From Ischnura elegans (lineage: Eukaryota; Arthropoda; Insecta; Odonata; Coenagrionidae), in NCBI RefSeq assembly GCF_921293095.1, contig NW_025791691.1, forward strand, positions 156,415 to 220,414: a stretch of DNA of 64,000 nt, read 5' to 3'. Shown here piece by piece: positions 23,201 through 30,399 of this stretch. Numbering within the stretch: position 1 is the first letter of the stretch; each line of letters begins with the position of its first letter. The translations under genes and the position numbers were made by a program. The notes below the pieces were generated by a model. That model was given only the letters and a program-made list of their open reading frames with translations, made no database searches and had not been told where the DNA came from.

Positions 23201-23920
23201 GTCTGTCGATAGAACGAAGTCGTTGAACGTCAAATGCCTGTGAAGAGAATATCAAATCCCTTTTTAGACGCTTATAAATGTGGCATCGAAGTCTTTGGAG
23301 TTGAATATAATGTATGCATCGAGGCAGGATTTGGTGAAAATTCTTATAATTGTTATTACACGACATAGACAAAATTATCCTCTGCATTTATTAAACGATT
23401 TACAAATTTAGTTGCATTATTCAAGTATTGACTATGCTATGTTAGAAAACAAAAAGCGTCGTTAGTAAAATAAATTGATTGGAAAAGAATGTTAGTATTT
23501 CATATAAAAAACGTTTATGATAGATTTTTCTATTATATATTCAAGTCTTCTGCTCTGTGCATATTTGTATCCATTTGTTGGTCCAACAAGGACAAAGGAA
23601 AACTTGTGTCCATTTGTAGATGATTTACATTGACTATTTGCTGGCCTAGATGGAAAGTTAACTCGATCAACCAGTAATTGGCGAAAATGGATGGAAGAAT
23701 TATCGTTGCTAGCAAATTCTAGGCAGCAAATCTATTTTCCTTTGCAGTATCAGGTAAGGGTTTAGCTGGGATTCAAAAACATAATAAAGATCGTCTGGTT
23801 CTGCAAATAATATTTTGACATAAAATTCAATGAACACTATTATAAGAAGAAGGAAAATGTGGTAAATACCTGTACATGGGCACAGATGATCAAGACAACA
23901 GCTACTAACAAGGTTTTCAT
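8136..23920 (-). CDS. Secreted serine protease homologue (catalytically dead chymotrypsin fold), copy 1, 7 exons
   Basis: Join of exons 23870-23920, 23147-23237, 17029-17185, 16273-16439, 15428-15517, 9508-9644 and 8136-8297 gives an uninterrupted 284-residue protein. Phases 0,1,2,1,1,0 match at all six GT-AG introns. Residues 1-17 are a hydrophobic signal peptide. Residues 18-55 are a basic, Cys-free propeptide ending in Lys, followed by IAGG at 56. The S1 fold shows FCGG, VVTAAQC (catalytic His replaced by Gln96), NDIALLKL (Asp142 kept), SGWG and CDGDGGGP (catalytic Ser replaced by Gly234). Six Cys fit the 42-58, 168-182 and 191-220 disulfides. The residue at chymotrypsin position 189 is Gly. 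Asp233, which pairs with the new N-terminus after cleavage, is kept, so zymogen-like activation is possible without catalysis. RGD occurs at residues 114 and 222. Family knowledge: arthropod serine protease homologues act as cofactors or adhesion proteins in haemolymph or gut. The specific role here is unknown. Confidence 0.94.
8485..9395 (-). mobile_element. Degenerate LINE (RT and C-terminal region) in intron 6, copy 1
   Basis: The minus strand has GVMQGCCLSPTLFNI, the reverse transcriptase motif normally GVRQGCPLSPTLFNIY, at 9317-9370. It is followed by a broken RLSEDMGILADYKRALQ stretch (normally RFADDMALLA) and, in the last third, relatives of NEEVLxRVGEERTLLKTxMKRKxNWIxHILRG. The 3' end is near TTGATGATGATATT. 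Many stops and frameshifts are present. The large plus-strand open frames here are its antisense. Confidence 0.8.
9508..9644 (-). CDS. Serine protease homologue exon 6 (Cys168-Cys182 region, RGDS), copy 1
   Basis: 137 bases between ttttttag and gtaaga. It encodes VISNDDC, ITDGIIC and an RGDS motif, and ends Gly-Gly-Cys-Asp just before the former active-site serine. A GDSG string lies inside this exon nine residues upstream of the true position 195. It is not the active site. Confidence 0.93.
10090..11280 (-). pseudogene. Mariner transposase relic in intron 5, copy 1
   Basis: Running leftward on the minus strand, the fragments are a NFGVKKTSSRSLPHL-like block (normally the HTH-to-catalytic linker), FPRRYTTFDEVWAHPYTSKTK (normally VDETWIHHYTPETK), a KVMVTIFWD-like VRVMVTIFCDACRIIHIDY, ITKEYYKLLLDRL, LQQDN (normally HQDNAP), then EEVITQIIAYFEA and KKFIELEGE. 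Several frameshifts and stops separate them. A hAT MITE splits the gene at 10771-11087. Confidence 0.85.
10771..11087. mobile_element. hAT-type MITE, family 2, nested in mariner, copy 1
   Basis: Termini CAGTGGCGTAACTAGG and CCATAGTTACGCCACTG are inverted repeats. The flanking 8-mers ACTGTGAC (10763-10770) and ACTGTGGC (11088-11095) differ at one base. The interior is G-rich at the left and C-rich at the right and is non-coding. Confidence 0.88.
11665..13475. mobile_element. 1.8-kb element with about 170-bp terminal inverted repeats, copy 1
   Basis: The left arm (about 11669-11840: GGTGGAACATCGCG ... TGGTGCCGAAAATGG) is the inverse of the right arm (about 13303-13473). The middle (about 1.45 kb) has no recognisable coding sequence. 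It is therefore a non-autonomous or foldback-like DNA transposon. Copy 2 has the same structure. Target duplication not resolved. Confidence 0.75.
13540..15154. mobile_element. 1.6-kb TIR element (CAGGGCTATTCAGTAAC ends), copy 1
   Basis: The ends CAGGGCTATTCAGTAACTC and GTTACTGAATAGCCCTG are inverted. The repeat, with a few mismatches, extends about 45 bp through TTACGCGGTCGCGAAGACGAAAGATT. Possible 3-bp target duplication CTG at 13537-13539 and 15155-15157. This would fit a PIF/Harbinger-type element, but 3-bp matches are weak evidence. No transposase is seen. The open frame at 14877-15302 is formed by the right arm. Confidence 0.75.
14202..14400. mobile_element. hAT-type MITE, family 4, nested, copy 1
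   Basis: Termini CAGGGGCGGATCCAGG and CCTGGATCCGCCTATG form inverted repeats flanked by a perfect 8-bp duplication ACCGCAAG (14194-14201 and 14401-14408). It sits inside the 1.6-kb TIR element and contains a short internal direct repeat of ATCCAGGATTTTnTTCTGGG. Confidence 0.9.
15428..15517 (-). CDS. Serine protease homologue exon 5 (SGWG), copy 1
   Basis: 90 bases between ccag and gtaagt, phase 1 in and out. It encodes the loop after the catalytic-Asp strand and the conserved LSGWG motif of chymotrypsin-fold proteins. Confidence 0.92.
15970..16055 (-). pseudogene. Decayed duplicate of exon 4 (A) in intron 4, copy 1
   Basis: The minus strand reads IIHGGYDSENYPNDIAFLKL and then a relative of the exon 4 C-terminus, with the same gtatgt donor. 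The 5' half is missing: a TGA lies in frame four codons upstream of the homology, and a SINE sits just beyond. The catalytic Asp is kept. This is a tandem exon duplicate that has lost its acceptor side. Confidence 0.75.
16080..16215 (-). repeat. tRNA-derived SINE in intron 4, copy 1
   Basis: The minus strand carries the RNA polymerase III B-box GGTTCGATTCC (16101-16111) in a context like a tRNA gene but without a foldable cloverleaf. The same head, ending GAAnAAAATTC, occurs in the SINE near 7790. Confidence 0.55.
16273..16439 (-). CDS. Serine protease homologue exon 4 (catalytic Asp, RGDE), copy 1
   Basis: 167 bases between tttttcag and gtatgt. It encodes the FTIYAG strand, an RGDE tetrapeptide and ANDIALLKL, with the catalytic Asp intact. 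Two decayed relatives of this exon lie on either side, in introns 3 and 4. Confidence 0.93.
16681..16798 (-). pseudogene. Decayed duplicate of exon 4 (C) in intron 3, copy 1
   Basis: The minus strand reads LTNHIALLKLSEEFHLN followed by a gt donor, clearly related to exon 4 but with the catalytic Asp changed to His. The best available acceptor (tttag at 16799-16800) would enter in phase 0, whereas exon 3 ends in phase 2. It therefore cannot replace exon 4 without a frameshift. Confidence 0.7.
17029..17185 (-). CDS. Serine protease homologue exon 3 (activation site, His-to-Gln), copy 1
   Basis: 157 bases. It carries the Lys|Ile-Ala-Gly-Gly activation site, the FCGG motif and VVTAAQC. In active S1 proteases the last motif is TAAHC, and here CAA encodes Gln where the catalytic His should be. 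The donor is gtgagt, phase 2. Confidence 0.94.
17200..18180. other. Intron 2 non-coding stretch
   Basis: Nothing recognisable. The plus-strand open frame at 17620-17826 has no family resemblance and its upstream part differs between copies in open length. Confidence 0.4.
18188..18577 (-). other. Unrecognised 129-codon open frame in intron 2, copy 1
   Basis: Open on the minus strand in both copies (56584-56973 in copy 2) with three substitutions near the N-terminus. I recognise no domain, and there is no signal peptide or clear start context. It may be a fragment of the adjacent LINE's 3' region or chance. It is listed because it stays open in both copies. Confidence 0.2.
18650..19135. repeat. 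T-rich low-complexity tract, copy 1
   Basis: About 480 bases of long T and AT runs on the plus strand, immediately beyond the 3' end of a minus-strand LINE. On the LINE's strand it is A-rich, but it is too long and interrupted to be a simple tail. Confidence 0.6.
19240..20045 (-). mobile_element. 5'-truncated LINE RT fragment (Jockey/I-like) in intron 2, copy 1
   Basis: The minus strand begins GVPQGSILSPLLYTLYVNDM and has the YADDTAIAA catalytic motif of non-LTR reverse transcriptases. A frameshift follows near 19860. Afterwards the correct frame reads through a thumb-like HKFLGALLDEKLSYKPHL and LLYGCEIFAL. It directly abuts the Penelope relic at about 20050. Confidence 0.85.
20057..21605 (-). 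mobile_element. Penelope-like element with RT and GIY-YIG, copy 1
   Basis: On the minus strand, GVPLRPIVSAIDTPSHKLA precedes a TAA near 21540, then a 251-codon open RT block with LVSFDVVSLFTNIP, GAAIGSPLSPVIANLFME and the YVDDTFVIW catalytic motif. A linker (PYVAGTTEKIARALQ, with a second TAA near 20617) leads to CSCGDSYIGQTSRALKCR, the GIY-YIG endonuclease core typical of Penelope elements, which stays open to 20057. The element is 5'-truncated at about 21605. Both stops occur in both copies of the duplication. Confidence 0.92.
21610..22190. other. Intron 2 non-coding stretch
   Basis: No gene, inverted repeat or known element seen. Confidence 0.4.
22199..22504. mobile_element. hAT-type MITE, family 1, in intron 2, copy 1
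   Basis: Termini CAGTGGCGCAGCGAGG and CTAGCTGCGCCCCTG. Perfect 8-bp target duplication TATAGGAC at 22191-22198 and 22505-22512. It is inserted into one of the direct repeats that flank the GC-rich insert next door, so it arrived later. Confidence 0.93.
22517..22834. mobile_element. GC-rich 318-bp insert flanked by 12-bp direct repeats, copy 1
   Basis: The 12-mer TATAGGACAGAT occurs at 22505-22516 and 22835-22846, exactly bracketing a segment that is strikingly GC-rich against its AT-rich surroundings. A 12-bp duplication fits target-primed retrotransposition, for example of a SINE or a truncated LINE. There is no clear poly(A) or B-box, so the family is unknown. Confidence 0.55.
23147..23237 (-). 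CDS. Serine protease homologue exon 2 (propeptide), copy 1
   Basis: 91 bases between a ttctcttcacag acceptor and a gtaaag donor. It encodes 30 residues rich in Arg, Lys and Gln with no cysteine, so this is not a clip domain. It starts in phase 0 and ends in phase 1, exactly what exons 1 and 3 require. Confidence 0.88.
23870..23920 (-). CDS. Serine protease homologue exon 1 (signal peptide), copy 1
   Basis: It encodes a Met-Lys start followed by a hydrophobic stretch rich in Leu, Val and Ile and ending in Ala-His-Val-Gln, 17 residues in all, a typical secretion signal. It ends in phase 0 at CAG|gtattt. The start codon is the only ATG in frame with the rest and is preceded within 80 bases by a TATA-like repeat. 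Confidence 0.9.
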
Positions 23921-23939
23921 GTCTGAAGTAGAACTATCA

Positions 23940-24015
23940 CTGTGAGTTCACCAAATACGAATAAGGAATGAGGAGTAAGACAAATTATTTACATATATAT
24001 ATATATATATATATA
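23940..24015 (-). promoter_or_regulatory. Candidate core promoter with (TA)n microsatellite, copy 1
   Basis: Reading the minus strand, an (AT)11 tract at about 23993-24015 lies some 75-95 bases upstream of the exon 1 ATG. It is followed by a TCACAGT initiator-like motif near 23945. The tract has one AT unit more than in copy 2. A TATA role is inference from position only. Confidence 0.4.
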
Positions 24016-24034
24016 CGAAAATTTACCCAGATAA

Positions 24035-25740
24035 TTATCTACGGAAATTGCAAAACTTCGAACGGTATCTTAAAACTCAGTAATCACGCGATCGAAGATT
24101 ACATTTTGGTGGAGGTATTTCACGAATTAATTCTCATTAAGTACTCTGTTTATCTGCTTTTCATGGGTCCCATTGTAATTGAGATATAAATAATTAATCA
24201 AATCGATCTTAATCATGATAATTAGATTAATCCAGTGTCACATTTGGTAAAAAATATGGTCGTACCCGCAAAGACTATAGATAGCCGCGTGAATTTGTTT
24301 TTTTTTTTTAGCATTGATAAATTCAGTTTTTCTTGAGTGCTTCATATAAGCAAATTTTAAGTATAAAAATTGCGAAACGCCGAATTGTATCTTGAAACTC
24401 TGTTATCAGGAATTCGAAGACTATATTTTGCTAATTATATATTTCGGGGATTACTTCCCTGGAATTAATATGTCTATCTGATGTCAGCGGTTGCCATGTC
24501 ATTGTATTTGAGATTATAGCTGATCAATCGGTTTCCTTTGAGATAACGATATTAATCCAATACATCATTTGGTAAAAGTATGAATGCACTCGAAATTATT
24601 TAAGAGATTTTACTTGTTATGAATTATAAATGAAAGAATTGCAAAACACCGGATGGTACTTTGAACCTCAGTTATCTAGCATTCGAAGATTATATTTTGG
24701 TGAAAAGTTTTCACGGATTAATTATCTTCAAGTAAACTGTTAATCAACTTTTCATGGTTCCCATGGTAATTGAGATTATATATCATTAACAAAATCCCTC
24801 GTCAAGATAATAATATCAATCCCATATCACATTTGGTGAAAAATACAGTTGTACTCACAGTGACCTTTGGTAGCCCTACCAGTAACCCTTTATTATTATT
24901 TTGTTTATATATATTAATTAATTCATTTTTTCTCGAGGGTTTCCTATTTTTAAATTGTTAGTATAAAAATTGAAAACCTCCCTACGATAACTTGAACCTC
25001 TGTTACATGGAGTTTGAAGGCTGTATTTTTATAGAAAAATTTTGGGTATGAATTCTCTGTAATTAAATTACCTATTTGATTTCAGGCTGACAATGTATTT
25101 GAGATTGTAACTCTTCAATCAGTTTTCTTGAAGATGTAAATATTAATCCTTATATTATTTGGTTAAAAAATGAACGTGCTCGCAAAGAATAAAGACAGAC
25201 TCATGACAGCAGTGCCCCTCATCAGGGTAGAGTGAATTTCGTTTGTCTATTATTGATTTATTCGGTTTATTTTAGAGTTTTCTCGCTGCAACTTATAATG
25301 TATGAATCGGAAAACGCCGGACGGTTCCTTGAAACTCAGTTATCAAGTTTTCGAGGATTACATTTTGGAAAATGATTTCGGAAATTGGACCATTTTAATT
25401 AAAAAATATGGGAGCTTATCAACACTGTGGGTAGATCGCTTGGTTTCGTATCGAGGAGTCCCGGGTTCAAATCCAAGTTGAAGCCTGCGGATACCCCCAA
25501 ACAAAATCCTCGAAGTGCGAGTTGGCCGGTGCGATCGCGGTGAATTCTACCCTCACTTTTCCTGAACAACCTTAAGGTTGAATCACCGAGTAAATGTATT
25601 AAAATATTTACCCGATTTTCGCGGTTGCCATTGTATTTGAGACCATAACTCATCAACCAAAGCCTTCTTCAAGATATTAATATAAATCCAATGTCAGCTT
25701 TGGTACATTACTCGCCAATAATTATGACAGCCTCAGCTGT
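24035..25740. repeat. Degenerate tandem array, five units of about 270-340 bp, copy 1
   Basis: Each unit begins with a relative of AATTGCAAAACnCCGGAnGG, then TTGAAACTCAGTTATC, TTCGAAGATTAnATTTTGG and ATTGTAATTGAGATT. It ends near ATTAATCCAnTnTCACATTTGGT followed by a tail like TACTCGCAAAGA. Starts lie near 24045, 24365, 24632, 24966 and 25306. Units are well diverged, so the array is old. It lies in the 5' flank of the serine protease homologue. A SINE interrupts the last unit. Confidence 0.8.
25411..25605 (+). repeat. tRNA-derived SINE in the tandem array, copy 1
   Basis: Contains an A-box-like TGGGTAGATCGCTTGG and a B-box GGGTTCAAATCC at about 25451-25462. It is bordered by AAAAAATAT at the left and TTAAAATAT at the right, a likely target duplication. 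It splits array unit five. Confidence 0.7.
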
Positions 25741-25947
25741 ACCCCTTATTAGAATAGTGCTGATTTTGCTTGTTTGAAATTAAGTAAATCAGTTTTTATC
25801 GATAGCTCCCTTGCGGTAAGTACTTTATCCAATGCTTGTAGTTTTGAAATGCAGGCGGCGGTATTTCTTGCATATAAGAATCTATATGAGAGTCTGTATT
25901 TGAAAATTTATTGGCAAAAGTGAAATATTACAAACGGTCGAAAACAA

Positions 25948-27651
25948 ACTGTTCTGCAAAAAAAAAAAATAGTTCAAAAAATGCCTGGCTACAATTTAGG
26001 GCGTTTCTGGCTAATTTTGGGTCGCTAAATCCGAAAATGACCTCCGTTTTTTTCTATCACCCTCCATTTTTACGCAACCCCTAAATTGGAGAAAACAACC
26101 CCTTATCTAAACTTATCGCTTTTCAAGGGACTTTTAATAATGTTATCTGCTTCTGATTGGTAAAAACTGACGTTTAAAGGCTATCTGGGTTAAAGAGAGA
26201 CAAACTTCACTGGGGTTGAAAAGATTTAGGGGGTGGAAATTGAAAAAAAAATCAATTAAATTAATTGAAATAACAATTTTTCTTCGTTTTTTATGACATA
26301 TGATGTGGTAGCTAGTGGAAAAGGTTTTAAGGTATGAATACAGAGTTCACCCCCCTATTTTGTAAAGGAGTAATATAACATAAAATGTAAGAGGGAAGTG
26401 GTATAAATTTCTTCCAAAAATATCTGAACACAAATCAGATTTGTCAAAATATAATTGTAACAGCATTTGGGGGCTCCTGAATTGACTTCGTTGTCCTCCT
26501 TACTTTTAGAGTAAGAGCTGAGAACTTTCCATTATATACATTGGATAACGTTGGGAAGTACATTTTAAATACATAGGGAAAAATCAGGAAATACACTGTA
26601 AAAGTTATTCACCACATGTTTTGACACGCTTGGACACGTTTTGACGTGTCTTCATGTGCCTTGGCAGTCGCACTTGATGATGTTCATCAATAATTAAACC
26701 AGTGGTCTATTCAGTACGTCACACTCTTTCCTGCGTAGACTAAAGGAAAGTGATGACTGCAATTGTGCGAAAATCTTATGAACTTTATTTCGGGTGTAAA
26801 ATTGGTGACCAAGACAAATCGTAGGCCCCCTAAATTCTGTTGCAGTTGTTGTCATAGAAGTCTTTGTGAATGGCTAATCTGGGGAAATCGTTCCCTAAAT
26901 TTCGGAGTGCCAATGGTTTGAGTTGAACCCACTTGCCATTAAACGAATTGCTATTTTTGCGAAACCGACACTATGGGTTAAAAAAAACAATCCTGAAATC
27001 ATTTATCTGAATTTACCGTCAGCAATTCGCCTAGTCATCGAGATGAATATTACAGCCCAATGTAGACATGATGTAGAAGATTCTTGATGAAGAACTTGAT
27101 ATAGAAGAACCCCAGACTAGTCAAAAAGGGCACCTCATACCATAACACGAGGACCTAAGTGATCTAATACAAGATTTAGACTTACCATAGGGTAAAGCAC
27201 AACTTCTAGGCTCGCATTTGCAGCAATGGAATCTTTTGGCCGATAGTGTGAATGTTTCTTACTACAGAGGCAGACAGTCAACCCTCACTCAATTTTTTTC
27301 AACGGATGATGAAAATGATGATCTGATTTTCTGCACTGATATTGAAGGATTGGTGAGGGAGTTAGCGATCCAGAGCAATGAAGGCTATTTATCGACTCGT
27401 CGAAGACAAGTTTAATAATTGTTTTACTGAACAACGGCCACGATTTACCTTCGCTTCCTGTTGGATATGCCACTGTTTTAAAGGAAACCCATATTTACAG
27501 ATTTTTGTGGCAGCTCTTTATACCACCTCCTAAACCCCCTCTTATACCCCCCTAAACGGAGGTCATTTTTGGATTCAGCGACCCAAAATTAGCCAGAAAC
27601 ACCCTAAATCGTAGCCAGGCATTTTTTGAACTATTTTTTTTGTAGAACAGT
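25948..27651. mobile_element. 1.7-kb TIR element carrying a coding relic
   Basis: The first about 105 bases (ACTGTTCTGCAAAAA ... GCCTGGCTACAATTTAGG ... AATGACCTCCGTTT) are nearly the exact inverse of the last about 105 (27545-27651). The interior holds a plus-strand coding relic (27105-27510). No clear target duplication. Neither copy of the large duplication contains it, so it belongs to the spacer. Confidence 0.8.
27105..27510 (+). pseudogene. Relic of a recurrent uncharacterised transposon-associated protein
   Basis: One frame reads HEDLSDLIQDLDLP, a stop, then GKAQLLGSHLQQWNLLADS, VNVSYYRGRQSTLTQFFS and LIFCTDIEGLVREL. After a one-base frameshift at about 27385 it continues LFIDSSKTSLIIVLLNNG and LPSLPVGYATVLKETH. 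I recognise this succession (a helical DLVRDLNL-like block, WNLL, YRxRxxxLxxFF, CxDIxGL, FIDSSKxSLxxVLLxNG) as a family found repeatedly in arthropod, tick and hydra genomes without assigned function. Recognition is from memory. Two stops and the frameshift kill it. Confidence 0.6.
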
Positions 27652-28071
27652 GTAATGAAGGTGCGCACAATCCTCTTTGATGAACACTCCTCATTTAAAC
27701 TCAAATTATATTTCCACTTTAAGCTATCTCACTTGATTGGTGTTTGGTAATAATCGAGAGAGAGGCCGCTAGGTGTCGGCCTATGACACAACAGCGCCCA
27801 GGGTATAGAGGAGGAACTGATTGTTGAGTTGTATTGTCGTGTGGGCAACGGAGTACGTGACAGTACGGTGTTGTGCGTGGTGTGACGTACTCCGTTGCCT
27901 ACACGAAAATACAACTCAACAATCAGTTCCTCCTCTATACCCTGGGCACTCTTGTGTCATAGGGCGACACCTAGCAGCCTCACTCTCGATTACTACCAAA
28001 CATATTGGTTGCTAGAAGTCCCTTGTCTCCATTGGCTCCCTCTGTAGCTTCACCGGTGCCTAAAACCACAG

Positions 28072-28645
28072 GGGCTGTCAGCAGAGCTGTCACATTTGCA
28101 TGTGGATTGTAAGGGCACTTGGCTGTCCCATCCACCCACTCCAGTAAATGGCCCACGCGATCCATCTCTCGCCACGAGCATCGTGGTGAGTAAGCATTGG
28201 TTCCGCATGCAAAGAGCAGTTGTCGTCCTGTACCACCCGCCACCAGGATGCGCACGAAGTTGTGTCAGTCTGCTTCGGACTGTCCCTTGGTCATGCACAG
28301 CGAAACCTTCTGATCTGGTGCCTTCCACGATGCCACCTCTAAAGGCCTCAGTCCATCCAGGCTCAGACGAACTAAAGTGTCCCTGGCGCCGACAATCAGC
28401 TGCCTCCGGTTGAGATCGAAGAGAAGTTCCTTGTACGACGTCATCTTCGGGTCGAAATACACTTGCGCGCCAGCGAGGACATCTCGGTGTGAGATGTGTC
28501 TGAAGTCCCGTTCTCCGCCGTCCGACGAATCTCCGACAATAGCAGCCTCCACCGCGTACGGATAGAGTACGTTCCTCAGCAAGATGAAGGTGCAGAGAAA
28601 GAGCAGAGGTGCCGCTCCCAGCACCCGACCGGAGAACAGATCCAT
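28072..28645 (-). pseudogene. Captured N-terminal fragment of a class-5 semaphorin gene
   Basis: The minus strand reads a Met start with a hydrophobic leader-like stretch, then YKELLFDLNRRQLIVGARD, TLVRLSLDGL, SLCMTKGQSEAD, a TGA, HNFVRILVAGG, LLFACGTNAYSPRCSWREM and GTAKCPYNPHANVTALL. This is the first part of a sema domain, closest in pattern to Sema5 proteins (KGKSxEEC, CGTNAFxPxC, CPYSPxxNSTALLT). The TGA at 28265-28267 stands where the family has a conserved Cys (TGC to TGA). The remainder of the domain is absent and transposon sequence follows. No intron is visible within the fragment. Confidence 0.82.
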
Positions 28646-28836
28646 TATATGCTGCTCGTCCTCACATGTCTGACAAAATATCCTTCAGCGACACCTTCCG
28701 GCCTCTCTCTCGATTATTACCAAACATACATACCAAAAAATGTCTCGGCCAATATAATTTCACGAAAATATGAAATTTAAAAATTCACCCCAAAATAATA
28801 GATAAAAAAATGGACTGTATTTTGAATGGGAATAGG

Positions 28837-28855
28837 AGAGAGAGAGAGAGAGAAC
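28837..28855. repeat. (GA)n microsatellite
   Basis: A run of GAGAGA repeats inside the semaphorin-capturing element. Confidence 0.8.
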
Positions 28856-29075
28856 GTCCACCTACCTTCCGCTGCTCTGCCTTCTCCCCTCTCCCCCGAT
28901 GAGTTCGGCTCGCGGTCCGCGTCACACCACGCACAACACCGTACTGTCACGTACTCCCTTGCCCACACGACAATACAACTCAACAATCAGTTCCTCCTCT
29001 ATACCCTGGGCGCTCTTGTGTCATAGGCCGACACCTAGCGGCCTCTCTCTCTCTCGATTATTACTAAACAATTGG

Positions 29076-30380
29076 CGCTTAGATATTATAAATAAATTTT
29101 CACCCGTCAATGTACACACGTTGTCCTGTGGAGCACCTTGCAAATGCCTAGCAAAGGCGTCATCCCCTCAAATATTTCATAAACTAACCACGTCATCATA
29201 TTTTTTCAATCCTAAGACAGTGAAATCATTCATTTCTCCCCATTTGACGCTAGTGCTTCTACAAATATTTCGTGCTTTCCCGGTGAATATATTTGGTGAA
29301 ATGTTCTCGGGATCACCACCGGGTCAGGAACTGCGTAACTGCCGACGTTTCGATGTCCGACTCGGCCATCGTCAACAGGGCTGTGAGTCACATCGGTCGT
29401 AGTTACTTGAAACTAACCACAGGCTTCCATGAAATATTGCTTACCAATATGCTATAACCGTGCTGAACCTTATCTAAAGCTCAAAATATGATGCTATATC
29501 TTGTTGACCTATTCTTATCTTGCTATTTTGTCTAACATTTCCTATAAAATCGAGAACATTTCCGAAAATCTTATGTTTTATGGTACAAGGGGATAAAATG
29601 AGAGAACTCTTCGGGAGTTATCTGCAGCTAATGCCACCACCGGACCCGGTTTTAGATATTTTTCTAGTGCAAGCGGACAACATTCCGGCGCCCTCCCCCC
29701 CTCGTAAATAACCTGAGAGGTAGTAGGGATTCTCTCTGGATACGTTTTAAAATGAATTCAAATGCTTTAGGAATAAGTATCGACTTAAATATCGGCGTTA
29801 ATTTATACGTGATTGCTCTCATATGTTAAATGTGATATTTTTAGAGCCTAAAAACAAATTATATATGTATAAGCATTCAGAGTACTGTTACGAATGAGTT
29901 AGTGGGTGACGGAGCGGCAGACAACTGGACCAGTGCATTTGGGAATAACAATAACGCGATTAGTGGGAGTATGGTTATCCACTTTATGATATATCCTTCT
30001 GCAATAATGATGAAAGAACACAAATGGTAATTTCCACACTTTCTAATTACAGATCTCAACAACCGACCATGGTTTGAACACATTGTGTCATTTTCAAGGT
30101 GATAAAACCAGCACCCTCTAAGTGTATATTTACCCAGGCCAAGGCAGCAGGCGGGGGAATATGGAGTTGGTCCCAGGGAGTGGGAGGGGAAACAGTTTGG
30201 GTGAAATCCCTCCTACCTCCCTCACACCAATGCGATACATAGTGTAACGTCGAAACTTGGGTCTGTTAAGTAAACTTCTTTGGAACATACAACAATGCAT
30301 CTTTTATTAAGTCTCCTGCTGTCACCAAGTTCCACCGAGTATCGCCATCCAGCCTTAAGTTGACTGGTGAAGCAGGCACC
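29076..30380. other. Spacer, nothing recognised
   Basis: No gene or element supported. It may include the untranslated leader or LTR remains of the copia relic that follows, but I found no matching LTR pair. Confidence 0.4.
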
Positions 30381-30399
30381 CGAGGTGCAGGTATTGAGA

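Larger units (their letters stand above)
1..25605. repeat. Large segmental duplication, copy 1
   Basis: This interval recurs from 38419 to the window end in the same order and orientation. The offset drifts from 38418 to 38420, then down to 38395, through small indels, mostly in homopolymers and microsatellites. Differences run at roughly one per hundred bases by eye. The end at 25605 is set only by the end of the window in copy 2. The start at 1 is likewise a window edge. It contains a complete serine protease homologue gene and its transposon-filled introns. It may be a true tandem duplication or two haplotypes placed in series. Confidence 0.97.
27741..29070. mobile_element. TIR element carrying a captured semaphorin fragment
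   Basis: A right arm at 28921-29070 is the inverse of the left arm 27741-27886. Both ends read TGTTTGGTAATAATCGAGAG in the inward direction (one mismatch), with a 5-bp duplication ATTGG at 27736-27740 and 29071-29075. Next to the left arm a second inverted copy (27887-28002) makes a 262-bp palindrome. A further 38-bp terminal piece lies at 28688-28726. Between them is a semaphorin coding fragment. No transposase is seen. The superfamily is not assigned. Confidence 0.8.

Noticed and set aside
25440-25470. Possible tRNA gene from the GGGTTCAAATCC B-box
   Set aside because: The surrounding sequence does not fold into a full cloverleaf. Position in a duplicated array with flanking short repeats fits a SINE.
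24035-25740. CRISPR-like array
   Set aside because: Units are several hundred bases, diverged and without unique spacers of constant length. The genome is eukaryotic.
28050-28413. Two further open frames over the semaphorin fragment
   Set aside because: Other-frame shadows. The semaphorin motifs are all in the single minus-strand frame interrupted by TGA.
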